From UBA7378 sp049611805 (GTDB lineage: Bacteria; Pseudomonadota; Alphaproteobacteria; RS24), in the NCBI GenBank assembly GCA_049611805.1, contig JBMZAX010000028.1, positions 1-7,651 on the forward strand: a DNA stretch of 7,651 bases, in the 5' to 3' direction. Shown here piece by piece: positions 1 through 6,819 of the stretch (position 1 is its first letter; every line of letters begins with the position of its first letter). The translations under genes were made by a program, and so were the position numbers. Below the pieces are notes generated by a model. That model was not told the DNA's origin and ran no database searches. It saw nothing but the letters and a program-made list of their open reading frames with translations.

Positions 1-980
1 AGATATTCATTGCATTTGAACAGATGATGCAGGTAAGCGCGGCTATATTGGCTGGCGGCGGGGCACGCGCTTTCATCATCCAGAGGCCGCGGGTCATGGG
101 CATGGCGGGCATTGCGGAGATTGACCTTGCCGCGGCGCGTATAGGCCAGCCCGTGACGGCCCGCGCGGGTCGGCATCACGCAATCAAACATATCAATGCC
201 GCGCGCGACCGCCTGCACCAGATCGTGCGGCGTGCCGACACCCATCAGATAGCGCGGCGCATCGGCAGGCAGCGCGGGCACGGTAAAATCAAGCACGCGC
301 AACATTTCTTCATGCCCCTCGCCCACGGCCAAACCACCCACGGCATAGCCGTCAAAGCCGATATCAATCAGCGCTCTTGCGCTTTCATGGCGCAAATCTT
401 CGTAAACGCCGCCCTGAACAATGCCGAACAGAGCGTCGCCTTTTCCGGCATCGTATTTTTCAAACGCGGTTTTTGACCGCGCCGCCCAGCGCGTCGACAA
501 ATGCATTGAGCTTTGCGCGACCTCATGCGTGGCCGGAAAAGAGGTGCATTCATCCAGCACCATGGCGATATTCGCGCCCAGAAGCGTTTGGATTTCGATA
601 CTTCGTTCGGGCGTCAGCATATGTTCGCGGCCGTCAATATGGCTCTGAAAGCGCACGCCGTCTTCGCTCATTTTTGCAAGCTTTGCCAATGACATAACCT
701 GAAAACCGCCACTATCGGTTAAAATCGGGCCGTCCCATTGCATGAAGTTTTGCAAGCCCCCCAGCGCGGCAACTTCTTCCGCGCCCGGCCGCAACATCAG
801 ATGATAGGTATTGCCCAGCACAATATCGGCACCCAGTTCGCGCACCTGGGTTGGATACATGGCCTTGACCGTGCCGGCCGTGCCCACGGGCATGAAAGCG
901 GGCGTTCTGATGGCCCCTCTGGGCGTATCAATGCGCCCCAATCTGGCCGTGCCGTCTGTTTTCAGAAGTTCAAATTTCAC
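1..980 (-). CDS. tgt: tRNA-guanine transglycosylase, 3' end beyond window
   Basis: The enzyme exchanges guanine-34 of GUN-anticodon tRNAs for preQ1 in the queuosine pathway, in the cytoplasm. I translated 326 codons; about 50 C-terminal residues lie outside the window, judging by the usual length near 375. The N-terminus KFELLKTDG matches the E. coli start MKFEL, which supports a GTG start at 980. An in-frame ATG at 986 would add MP but sits one base from the ribosome binding site. Asp89 in TDSGGFQ matches the catalytic Asp89 of the E. coli enzyme. Asp266 in MFDCVMPTR is the expected nucleophile, and GGLAVGEG is present. At residues 304-309 the sequence is SACPAA where E. coli has the zinc motif CxCxxC, so only one cysteine (Cys306) remains; the following YSRAYLHHL is normal. 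The gene overlaps the end of queA by 11 nt, which suggests translational coupling. Confidence 0.96.
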   Translation of the reverse strand, partial: MKFELLKTDGTARLGRIDTPRGAIRTPAFMPVGTAGTVKAMYPTQVRELGADIVLGNTYHLMLRPGAEEVAALGGLQNFMQWDGPILTDSGGFQVMSLAKLAKMSEDGVRFQSHIDGREHMLTPERSIEIQTLLGANIAMVLDECTSFPATHEVAQSSMHLSTRWAARSKTAFEKYDAGKGDALFGIVQGGVYEDLRHESARALIDIGFDGYAVGGLAVGEGHEEMLRVLDFTVPALPADAPRYLMGVGTPHDLVQAVARGIDMFDCVMPTRAGRHGLAYTRRGKVNLRNARHAHDPRPLDDESACPAASQYSRAYLHHLFKCNEY

Positions 981-2091
981 CGGCATTCTCCGTGCCCGTT
1001 TCTTCACTCTGCGTTGCCCCGGCCCGCGTCAAAAGGCACGCATCACCATAAGAATAAAACCGATAGCCTTTGGCAACCGCCTCGGCATAGGCGGCCTGCA
1101 TCACCGAAAGCCCCGAAAAGGCCGACACCAGCATAAACAAAGTGGAGCGCGGCAGATGAAAATTCGTGAGCAGCAAATCGCATATTCTGAATTGATATCC
1201 GGGCGTGATGAAAATATCCGTATCCCCGCGAAACGCGGCAATGCGCCCCGCCTCCGGACACGCGCTTTCCACCAAGCGCAGTGCCGTTGTGCCGACACAA
1301 ACAATGCGCCCACCTTGGGCGCGCGCCGCATTAATCGCATCCGCCGCTTTTTGCGTCACCTCGCCCCACTCGCTGTACATCACATGAGAGGCTGTATCGC
1401 TCACCTTGACGGGCAAAAACGTGCCGGGCCCGACATGCAATGTCACCTCGACCGGTTTTACCCCCTTGTCTTTGAGGCGCGCAACCAGTTCAGGCGTAAA
1501 ATGCAGCCCCGCCGTGGGTGCCGCCACCGCACCGGCATGGGCGGCAAAAAGCGTCTGGTAATCATCATTATCGCGCGCATCGGGCGCGCGTTTTCCGGCG
1601 ATATAAGGCGGCAAGGGCATCGCCCCGATACGCGCCAAAACCGGCTCCATCGCGTCCGGTTCAAGGTCAAATTCCAGTTCGGCAGTGGCCCCGTCACGCG
1701 CGGTTACGCGCGCCGCCACCGTCATGTCATCACCGCTGTCGAACAAAATTTCATCACCCGCCCTGACCCGACGGGCAGGCTTCAACATGCACGCCCAAGC
1801 TACCGGCCCCAGCCTTTCGGTCAGGGTCAGTTCGACTTTTGCGCCCGTATCGGTGCCTCCCGCACTGCCTACGCGCACGCGCCGACCGACAAGGCGCGCG
1901 GGGATGACTTTGGTGGTGTTGACGACCAGCACATCGCCCGCGCCCAGAAACGTCGGCAACTCCGAAACCACATGATGGTCTGCCTGCCCCGCCGCGCCGA
2001 CATGCAACAGGCGCGCACTGTCGCGCGGCACAGCAGGGCGCAGGGCAATCAGCTCTTCCGGCAGGTCAAAATCAAACAGATCGACCTGCAT
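970..2091 (-). CDS. queA: S-adenosylmethionine:tRNA ribosyltransferase-isomerase
   Basis: QueA transfers and isomerises the ribosyl group of S-adenosylmethionine onto preQ1 in tRNA, giving epoxyqueuosine; it follows Tgt in the pathway. The protein has 373 residues, slightly longer than the usual 340-365. Family landmarks appear in order: FDFDLPEELIA near residue 6, PRDSARLL at 22-29, NTTKVIPARL at 58-67, GAVAAPTAGLHFT at 187-199, VTLHVGPGTFLPV at 217-229, TNFHLPRSTLFML at 309-321 and YRFYSYGDA at 343-351. The last 20 or so residues, rich in T, E and G, form a non-conserved tail whose coding DNA overlaps the start of tgt. The ATG lies 5 nt after the stop of the isomerase gene. No strong ribosome binding site is visible before it, so translation probably depends on coupling to the upstream gene. 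Confidence 0.97.
   Translation of the reverse strand: MQVDLFDFDLPEELIALRPAVPRDSARLLHVGAAGQADHHVVSELPTFLGAGDVLVVNTTKVIPARLVGRRVRVGSAGGTDTGAKVELTLTERLGPVAWACMLKPARRVRAGDEILFDSGDDMTVAARVTARDGATAELEFDLEPDAMEPVLARIGAMPLPPYIAGKRAPDARDNDDYQTLFAAHAGAVAAPTAGLHFTPELVARLKDKGVKPVEVTLHVGPGTFLPVKVSDTASHVMYSEWGEVTQKAADAINAARAQGGRIVCVGTTALRLVESACPEAGRIAAFRGDTDIFITPGYQFRICDLLLTNFHLPRSTLFMLVSAFSGLSVMQAAYAEAVAKGYRFYSYGDACLLTRAGATQSEETGTENAGEI
988..991 (-). promoter_or_regulatory. Ribosome binding site that decides the tgt start
   Basis: On the coding strand this is GGAG. It lies 7 nt before the GTG at 980 but only 1 nt before the in-frame ATG at 986. The spacing favours GTG, in agreement with homology to the E. 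coli N-terminus. The site lies inside the last codons of queA. Confidence 0.6.
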
Positions 2092-2096
2092 TCGGA

Positions 2097-2624
2097 TTAA
2101 TCGTCCAGTGTCAGGCTGATAATTTGGTCGGGCTCCGCCGGCGGCTCGCCGCGCGTGATGGCGTCGATATGCTCCATGCCCTCAACAACCTCACCGAACA
2201 CGGTGTATTGGCCGTCCAGCCACGAAGCATCCTGAAAGCAGATGAAGAACTGGCTGTTGGCACTGTCAGGGTGCTGTGAGCGTGCCATGCCCAAAGTGCC
2301 GCGCTTAAAGGGTTCGCTGGAAAATTCGGCGCGCAAATCCGGATAGTCCGACCCGCCCATGCCGGTGCCGGTCGGGTCGCCGGTTTGCGCCATGAACCCG
2401 TCGATCACACGGTGGAAAATAATGCCGTCATAGAATTTTTCGCCGACCAATTGCTTGATACGTTCGACATGATTGGGGGCGAGGTCGTCGCGCAAGGCAA
2501 TTTTGACCGTTCCGCTTTTGAGTTCCATCAACATATGTGACTCCTTACTGCTGGTGTTTGCCCATGCGGAAACCGAACCAAAAACAACCATGGTGGCGAA
2601 AAAGGCGGATATTAAGTAACGCAT
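2097..2624 (-). CDS. Cyclophilin-type peptidylprolyl cis-trans isomerase with signal peptide and internal start
   Basis: The enzyme interconverts cis and trans peptide bonds before proline and assists protein folding. The 175-residue product begins with a Sec-type signal peptide: Arg2, a hydrophobic stretch over residues 4-20, and a likely cut after AWA at residue 22. The cyclophilin core follows from about residue 33. Active-site equivalents of human cyclophilin A are visible: Arg72 and Phe77 in FHRVIDGFMAQ, Gln80, the SQFFI segment at 124-128 and Trp135 in SWLDGQYTVFG. The start at 2624 has GGAG 6 nt upstream. A second start, Met31 at 2534, is preceded by a better ribosome binding site and would give a 145-residue form without the signal. 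The gene lies 20 nt after coaD and 5 nt before queA. Related alphaproteobacteria often have two tandem isomerase genes here, one exported and one cytoplasmic. Confidence 0.95.
   Translation of the reverse strand: MRYLISAFFATMVVFGSVSAWANTSSKESHMLMELKSGTVKIALRDDLAPNHVERIKQLVGEKFYDGIIFHRVIDGFMAQTGDPTGTGMGGSDYPDLRAEFSSEPFKRGTLGMARSQHPDSANSQFFICFQDASWLDGQYTVFGEVVEGMEHIDAITRGEPPAEPDQIISLTLDD
2541..2547 (-). promoter_or_regulatory. Strong internal ribosome binding site inside the isomerase gene
   Basis: The coding strand reads TAAGGAG, a near-perfect Shine-Dalgarno sequence. It lies 6 nt before an in-frame ATG at 2534, which is codon 31 of the isomerase. As protein these bases encode part of SKES, just after the predicted signal peptide. 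This is a stronger match than the GGAG (2631-2634) serving the outer start at 2624. It suggests a second translation start that yields a cytoplasmic isomerase. Confidence 0.65.
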
Positions 2625-2644
2625 GATATACTCCGGTTAAATAT

Positions 2645-3133
2645 CTATTTTAATTCATTAATCTTTTTAAGAACTGAGGCAGGCACAAAGAGGTCAACAA
2701 CCCCGCCCATGCCGACAATCTGGCGCACAAGCGTCGATGAAACAAAGCCGACCTCCGGTGATGCGGGCAGAAAAATCGTCTCAATTTCGGGTGCCATGGC
2801 GCGGTTCATCGCGGTCATTTGCGTTTCATATTCAAAATCACCGGCAGAGCGCAGCCCGCGAATAATGAGATTTGCCTTATATTGCCGCGCAACATCAACC
2901 AGCAGCGTATCGAAACTGATGACTTCCAGACGCACATTGCGCGCCGCCGCTTTCGGGCCCACCTCTTCCTCAATCATGGTGAGGCGCTTATCCAGCTCGA
3001 ACAGGGGCGTTTTGGTTGCGTTTTTGCCAATGGCGATCACCAGATGGTCAACAATGGCGAAAGCCCGCTCGATAATATCCATATGGCCGACGGTAATCGG
3101 GTCAAAACTTCCGGGATACAGTCCTACACGCAT
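2645..3133 (-). CDS. coaD: Phosphopantetheine adenylyltransferase
   Basis: CoaD catalyses the penultimate step of coenzyme A synthesis, transferring AMP from ATP to 4'-phosphopantetheine to give dephospho-CoA. The 162-residue length is typical. The nucleotidyltransferase signature GLYPGSFDPITVGH spans residues 4-17, with the TxGH ATP-binding motif at 14-17. RGLRSAGDFEYE at 92-103 contains the conserved substrate-binding arginine, and FVSSTLVRQI at 130-139 is the equivalent of the ISST motif. The ATG at 3133 is only 3 nt after the gyrA stop codon. GGGAG within the gyrA 3' end, roughly 11 nt upstream, may act as the ribosome binding site. This tight spacing implies co-transcription with gyrA. 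No residue looks out of place. Confidence 0.97.
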   Translation of the reverse strand: MRVGLYPGSFDPITVGHMDIIERAFAIVDHLVIAIGKNATKTPLFELDKRLTMIEEEVGPKAAARNVRLEVISFDTLLVDVARQYKANLIIRGLRSAGDFEYETQMTAMNRAMAPEIETIFLPASPEVGFVSSTLVRQIVGMGGVVDLFVPASVLKKINELK

Positions 3134-3136
3134 AAA

Positions 3137-6064
3137 CTATTCATCTCCCGCTTGCGGTGCGGCGGCGCCATTATCATCATCGCCCGCTTCGCCGCTTGCT
3201 TCTTCACCCGCCTCATCACCGGCTTCTCCATCCTCATCATCGCTGGTCTCGCCCAAACGGGCAACCGAAACCACGGTTGCGTCCTCTTCCGTCTTGAATA
3301 TGGTCACGCCTTGCGTGTTGCGCCCGGCAATGCGCACATCATCGACCGGACACCGGATCAATGTGCCATTATCCGATACCAGCATGACCTGATCGCTGTC
3401 TTCAACCGGAAACGCCGCCAGCAAATCGCCGTTACGCTCGGTCAGCGTCATGGCGATAATGCCCTTACCGCCGCGCCCCGACACCCGATATTCATAGGCC
3501 GATGACCGCTTGCCATAGCCATTGGCGCTGATTGTCAGAATAAACTGCTCGGCCGCACCCAGTTCGGCATAACGCTCGGCAGACAGCGCGGTGGTTTCTT
3601 CTGCATCTTCATCATCTGTCGCGACTTCTTCGACTTCGGCCTCACCCTCTTCGGCTGCCGCGCGTCGAATGGCCGCCGCCTGGCGCAAATAGGTGTTGCG
3701 CTCGGCAGGCGTTGCGTCGCTGTGGCGTAAAATTGCCAGCGATATCACCGCGGCCCCCTCGGCCAGCTTGATGCCGCGCACGCCGGTCGAATTACGACTG
3801 CGGAACACCCGCACAGCCTCGACCGGAAAACGAATGGCGCGGCCGTCAGATGTCGTCAGCAACACATCATCGTCGCTCCCGCAGGTTTCAACGCCGATAA
3901 TGCGTTCATCCTCATCCGGTTTCATGGCAATTTTGCCGCCCCGGTTAATCTGGACAAAATCCGACAACTCATTGCGGCGAATATTGCCGAAACTCGTGGC
4001 AAACATGACATTGAGCGCCGACCATTGCGTCTCGTCTTCCGGCAGAGCCATAATGTCGGCAATGCCTTCGCCACTGTCGAGCGGCAGCAGATTGACCAGA
4101 GCCTTGCCGCGCGATTGCGGACTGCCGAGCGGCAATTTCCACACTTTCATTTTGTAAACCATGCCGGTGGTCGAGAAAAACAGCACCGGCTGGTGGGTAT
4201 TGGCGACAAATATGCGGGTAACGAAATCCTCGTCCTTGGTCGTCATGCCCGAACGCCCCTTGCCGCCGCGCCGCTGCGCGCGATAGGTCGAAAGCGGCAC
4301 ACGCTTGATATAGCCCGCATGCGACACGGTAACGACCATATCTTCCTGCGGTATCAGGGCTTCATCATCCACTTCGCCGTCATGTTCGATAAATTCCGAG
4401 CGGCGCGGGGTGGCAAATTCGTCGCGTGTTTCCACCAACTCGTCGCGAATAATGCCCATCACACGCGTGCGACTGCGTAAAATATCGAGAAGGTCAAAGA
4501 TTTGCGCGCCCAATTGCTTTAACTCATCCCCTATTTCGTCTCGCCCCATTGCCGTCAGGCGTTGCAGGCGCAGTTCAAGAATGGCGCGGGCTTGCGTTTC
4601 GCTCAGCCGGTAAGTGCCACCATCGCCCACCTTATGCAACGGGTCGTCAATCAATGCCACCAGATCGGCAACATCAGCCGCCGGCCAGTCGCGCCCCATA
4701 AGCTGCACCCGCGCCTCGGCCGGAGACGGCGCCTTGCGGATAAGCCCGATAACCTCATCAATATTCGCAACCGCAATCGCCAGCCCGACAAGCACATGCG
4801 CGCGGTCGCGGGCCTTGCCCAGTTCGAATTTCGACCGGCGGGTGACAACTTCCTCGCGGAAAGCGATGAAGGCCTCCAGCATGTCGCGCAAATTCATCAA
4901 TTGCGGGCGGCCACCGTTCAGCGCCAGCATGTTGGCCCCGAAAGACGTCTGCAATTGCGAATAGCGGTAAAGTTGGTTGAGCACCACATCCGACACGGCG
5001 TCGCGCTTCAACTCAACAACAACACGCATGCCGTGGCGGTCGGATTCATCGCGCAAATCCGATATGCCCTCAATGGTTTTTTCGCGCACCAAATCGGCGA
5101 TTTTCTCTATCATCGACGCCTTGTTCACCTGATAGGGAATTTCGTGAATGATAATCACTTCGCGGTCTTTCTTGATCTCTTCAATGCTGACGCGCCCGCG
5201 CATGATAATCGACCCGCGCCCCGTCGTTACCGCAGACCGCGCGCCCGCAGACCCCAATATGAGCCCTCCGGTCGGAAAATCCGGCCCCGGCACAATCTCC
5301 AGCAAATCGGCATCGGAAATATCATCATTGTCGATGAGCGCCAGACACCCGTCCACCACCTCGCCCAGATTATGCGGCGGGACATTGGTCGCCATGCCGA
5401 CAGCAATGCCGTTTGCGCCATTGACCAGCAGGTTCGGAAACCGCGCGGGCAAGACAACCGGCTCGCGCTCGGAATTGTCATAATTGTCCTGAAAATCAAT
5501 CGTGTCCTTGTCGATATCGTCAAGCAGCGCATGGGCGGGCTTCGCCATACGCACTTCGGTATACCGCATGGCGGCGGGCGGGTCGCCGTCGACCGAGCCG
5601 AAATTGCCCTGCCCGTCAAGCAAGGGCAGGCGCATGGAAAAATCCTGCGCCATGCGCACCAGCGCGTCATAAATCGACTGGTCGCCATGCGGGTGATATT
5701 TACCGATAACATCACCCACCACGCGGGCCGATTTGCGATACGGCTTGTTGTAGTCATAGCCGTTTTCATTCATTGAATGGAGAATGCGCCGATGCACGGG
5801 CTTCAACCCGTCGCGCACATCCGGCAGCGCCCTTGAGACGATGACGCTCATGGCGTAATCGAGATACGAGGTTCGCATCTCTTCTTCGATATTTACCGGG
5901 CTGATATCGCTGCCGTCATCATCGCCGCCGGGGGGACGCGCACCGGCTCCGGGCGGTGTGCCTTCGCCGCCTTCTTCGGAGGTAACTTCCTCTTCAGAAG
6001 CAGCAATGTCTTCATCGACATCTTCGGTATCAACGGGCGTATTATCGTCGTTATTGTCGCTCAA
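3137..6064 (-). CDS. gyrA: DNA gyrase subunit A
   Basis: GyrA is the DNA-cleaving and wrapping subunit of gyrase (A2B2), which introduces negative supercoils. The 975-residue protein is about 100 longer than E. coli GyrA. The core begins at PVNIEEEMRTSYLDYAMS (residues 56-73). The catalytic Tyr168 in AAMRYTE corresponds to E. coli Tyr122. The quinolone region HPHGDQSIYD at 124-133 has Gln129 where E. coli has Ser83, while Asp133 matches Asp87. The GyrA box QRRGGKG is at 597-603. Extra length comes from an acidic N-terminal extension of about 46 residues, an acidic insert around 782-839 in the C-terminal wrapping domain, and an acidic tail from about 939. The start is TTG: upstream in frame there is no ATG, GTG or TTG before a TGA, and the first ATG is Met63, inside the conserved core. 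The gene leads the block with coaD. Confidence 0.97.
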   Translation of the reverse strand: MSDNNDDNTPVDTEDVDEDIAASEEEVTSEEGGEGTPPGAGARPPGGDDDGSDISPVNIEEEMRTSYLDYAMSVIVSRALPDVRDGLKPVHRRILHSMNENGYDYNKPYRKSARVVGDVIGKYHPHGDQSIYDALVRMAQDFSMRLPLLDGQGNFGSVDGDPPAAMRYTEVRMAKPAHALLDDIDKDTIDFQDNYDNSEREPVVLPARFPNLLVNGANGIAVGMATNVPPHNLGEVVDGCLALIDNDDISDADLLEIVPGPDFPTGGLILGSAGARSAVTTGRGSIIMRGRVSIEEIKKDREVIIIHEIPYQVNKASMIEKIADLVREKTIEGISDLRDESDRHGMRVVVELKRDAVSDVVLNQLYRYSQLQTSFGANMLALNGGRPQLMNLRDMLEAFIAFREEVVTRRSKFELGKARDRAHVLVGLAIAVANIDEVIGLIRKAPSPAEARVQLMGRDWPAADVADLVALIDDPLHKVGDGGTYRLSETQARAILELRLQRLTAMGRDEIGDELKQLGAQIFDLLDILRSRTRVMGIIRDELVETRDEFATPRRSEFIEHDGEVDDEALIPQEDMVVTVSHAGYIKRVPLSTYRAQRRGGKGRSGMTTKDEDFVTRIFVANTHQPVLFFSTTGMVYKMKVWKLPLGSPQSRGKALVNLLPLDSGEGIADIMALPEDETQWSALNVMFATSFGNIRRNELSDFVQINRGGKIAMKPDEDERIIGVETCGSDDDVLLTTSDGRAIRFPVEAVRVFRSRNSTGVRGIKLAEGAAVISLAILRHSDATPAERNTYLRQAAAIRRAAAEEGEAEVEEVATDDEDAEETTALSAERYAELGAAEQFILTISANGYGKRSSAYEYRVSGRGGKGIIAMTLTERNGDLLAAFPVEDSDQVMLVSDNGTLIRCPVDDVRIAGRNTQGVTIFKTEEDATVVSVARLGETSDDEDGEAGDEAGEEASGEAGDDDNGAAAPQAGDE

Positions 6065-6196
6065 TTTGGTACTTTCGGTTGCGGCACGAATATGTGCTGA
6101 TATAACTCAGAAGTTACCATAATTTTGTGGCAAAGAACACAAAAACAACCCCATCCGCACGGGGCACAAGCTATTGAAATATTATTATTTTTTGGC
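6065..6196. other. Intergenic region between ssb and gyrA (gyrA leader)
   Basis: This 132-nt stretch is AT-rich compared with the genes around it. Next to ssb it holds the terminator-like hairpin annotated separately. Nearer gyrA it holds a small inverted repeat, TAACT-CAGA-AGTTA at 6103-6116, and a weaker GCAC/GTGC pair at 6084-6097. I could not find a convincing -35/-10 pair with normal spacing for gyrA: TTGCCA is present on the coding strand, but the best TTATAT-like hexamer lies 22 nt away. Only a weak GAAAG precedes the TTG start. Confidence 0.5.
6141..6164 (-). terminator. Candidate intrinsic terminator after ssb
   Basis: On the ssb coding strand the sequence is CCCCG, a loop TGCGGA, then TGGGG, followed directly by TTGTTTTTG. 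The stem has four G-C pairs and one G-U wobble, and the U-rich tract follows at once. It starts 32 nt after the ssb stop. The stem is short, so termination may be partial, which would allow some read-through into gyrA. Confidence 0.5.
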
Positions 6197-6646
6197 TTAG
6201 AACGGGATTTCGTCGTCGATCTCGCCGCCGCCGCCCTGCGCCAGCGCCGGACCGCCCGAATCGCCGCCGACAGCCTCGAAACCGCCGCCCGAATTGCGCG
6301 AGTCCAGCATGGTCAGCGTGCCGCCATAATTTTGTAAGACAACCTCGGTCGAATAGCGGTCATTGCCGCTGTCATCCTGCCATTTGCGGGTTTGCAATTG
6401 CCCTTCGACATAGACTTTCGAGCCTTTTTTCAAATATTGCTCGGCGATGCGGCACAGCCCTTCGGAAAACAGGACAACGCGATGCCATTCGGTTTTTTCG
6501 CGGCGCTCGCCGGAATTTTTGTCACGCCAGCTTTCGCTGGTTGCCACACTCAAATTCACTACCGGACGCCCGTCTTTGGTGCTTCTGACATCAGGGTCAG
6601 CCCCAAGATTTCCTACCAAAATGACCTTATTCACGCTTCCTGCCAT
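6197..6646 (-). CDS. ssb: Single-stranded DNA-binding protein
   Basis: SSB coats single-stranded DNA during replication, recombination and repair and recruits partner proteins. The 149-residue protein starts MAGSVNKVILVGNLGADPD, the usual opening of the OB-fold. The DNA-stacking aromatic residues sit at the E. coli positions: Trp40 (SESWRD), Trp54 (TEWHRVV) and Phe60. The OB-fold ends near residue 115. A glycine-rich linker follows, then the acidic tip DDEIPF at 144-149, the docking peptide for RecQ, PriA, Pol III chi and others. The linker is short for the family, since E. coli SSB has 178 residues. The ATG at 6646 has AAGGAG 7 nt upstream (6654-6659). The gene is divergent from uvrA, as in many proteobacteria, and a terminator-like hairpin follows it. 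Confidence 0.97.
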   Translation of the reverse strand: MAGSVNKVILVGNLGADPDVRSTKDGRPVVNLSVATSESWRDKNSGERREKTEWHRVVLFSEGLCRIAEQYLKKGSKVYVEGQLQTRKWQDDSGNDRYSTEVVLQNYGGTLTMLDSRNSGGGFEAVGGDSGGPALAQGGGGEIDDEIPF

Positions 6647-6743
6647 GATTCGTCTCCTTGTTATTGCGCTAGACTATCCGACCATGCTTCATTCACATAA
6701 CCAAGATTCTCCGATTTACGGGTTAGCTGTGGAAAAACACCGC

Positions 6744-6758
6744 GCGCGATTGTCGCGC
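6744..6758. repeat. Short perfect inverted repeat (6-bp arms)
   Basis: The sequence is GCGCGA, TTG, TCGCGC: six perfectly complementary base pairs with a 3-nt loop. On the plus strand it is followed by TTTCAGATTTTT, so it could act as a weak terminator or attenuator for a transcript coming from the left, or as an operator. No gene on the plus strand ends upstream of it, so its role is unknown. Confidence 0.45.
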
Positions 6759-6772
6759 TTTCAGATTTTTCG

Positions 6773-6802
6773 CTGTTGCGGTTTGGACACCGGCCCCAAC
6801 AG
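6773..6802. repeat. Spaced inverted repeat over the candidate uvrA promoter
   Basis: CTGTTG at 6773-6778 and CAACAG at 6797-6802 are exact reverse complements separated by 18 nt. The pair brackets the candidate -35 hexamer of uvrA. Two half-sites this far apart could bind a regulator, but arms of this length can occur by chance. Confidence 0.3.
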
Positions 6803-6811
6803 GGCTAAGTT
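6784..6811 (+). promoter_or_regulatory. Weak candidate promoter for uvrA
   Basis: TGGACA at 6784-6789 matches five of six bases of the -35 consensus TTGACA. After a 16-nt spacer comes TAAGTT (6806-6811), a poor match to TATAAT. It would start transcription roughly 15-20 nt before the uvrA ATG. Position is sensible; the -10 match is weak. Confidence 0.25.
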
Positions 6812-6819
6812 ATCGATAA
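6810..6819. repeat. 10-bp perfect palindrome just upstream of uvrA
   Basis: TTATCGATAA is its own reverse complement. It overlaps the end of the candidate -10 region and ends 15 nt before the uvrA ATG, a position suited to an operator. Only this one copy was seen in the window. Confidence 0.35.

Noticed and set aside
24..476. Plus-strand open frame at the left edge
   Set aside because: It is the antisense of tgt, which matches its family along the whole stretch.
811..2100. Long plus-strand open frame (429 codons) opposite queA and tgt
   Set aside because: It is codon-aligned with the true minus-strand genes, a common artefact in GC-rich DNA. Its Arg/His/Gln-rich product resembles no family, while the minus strand encodes clear QueA and Tgt.
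2709..3505. Two overlapping plus-strand open frames opposite coaD and the gyrA 3' end
   Set aside because: The Ser/Pro-rich product is the antisense of the acidic gyrA tail codons; both frames are shadows.
4562..5776. Long plus-strand open frame (404 codons) opposite gyrA
   Set aside because: It is also in register with the gyrA codons, has no recognisable domain, and lies entirely over the conserved GyrA core.
6692..6720. TTCACA with a 17-nt spacer to TTTACG as a uvrA promoter
   Set aside because: The -35 match is good, but the -10 hexamer matches only three of six bases and the site is over 110 nt from the gene; no better than chance.
6728..6736. DnaA-box-like sequence (TTTTCCACA on the minus strand) between ssb and uvrA
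   Set aside because: It differs from TTATCCACA by one base, but it is a single copy with no cluster or AT-rich unwinding region, so an origin is not supported.
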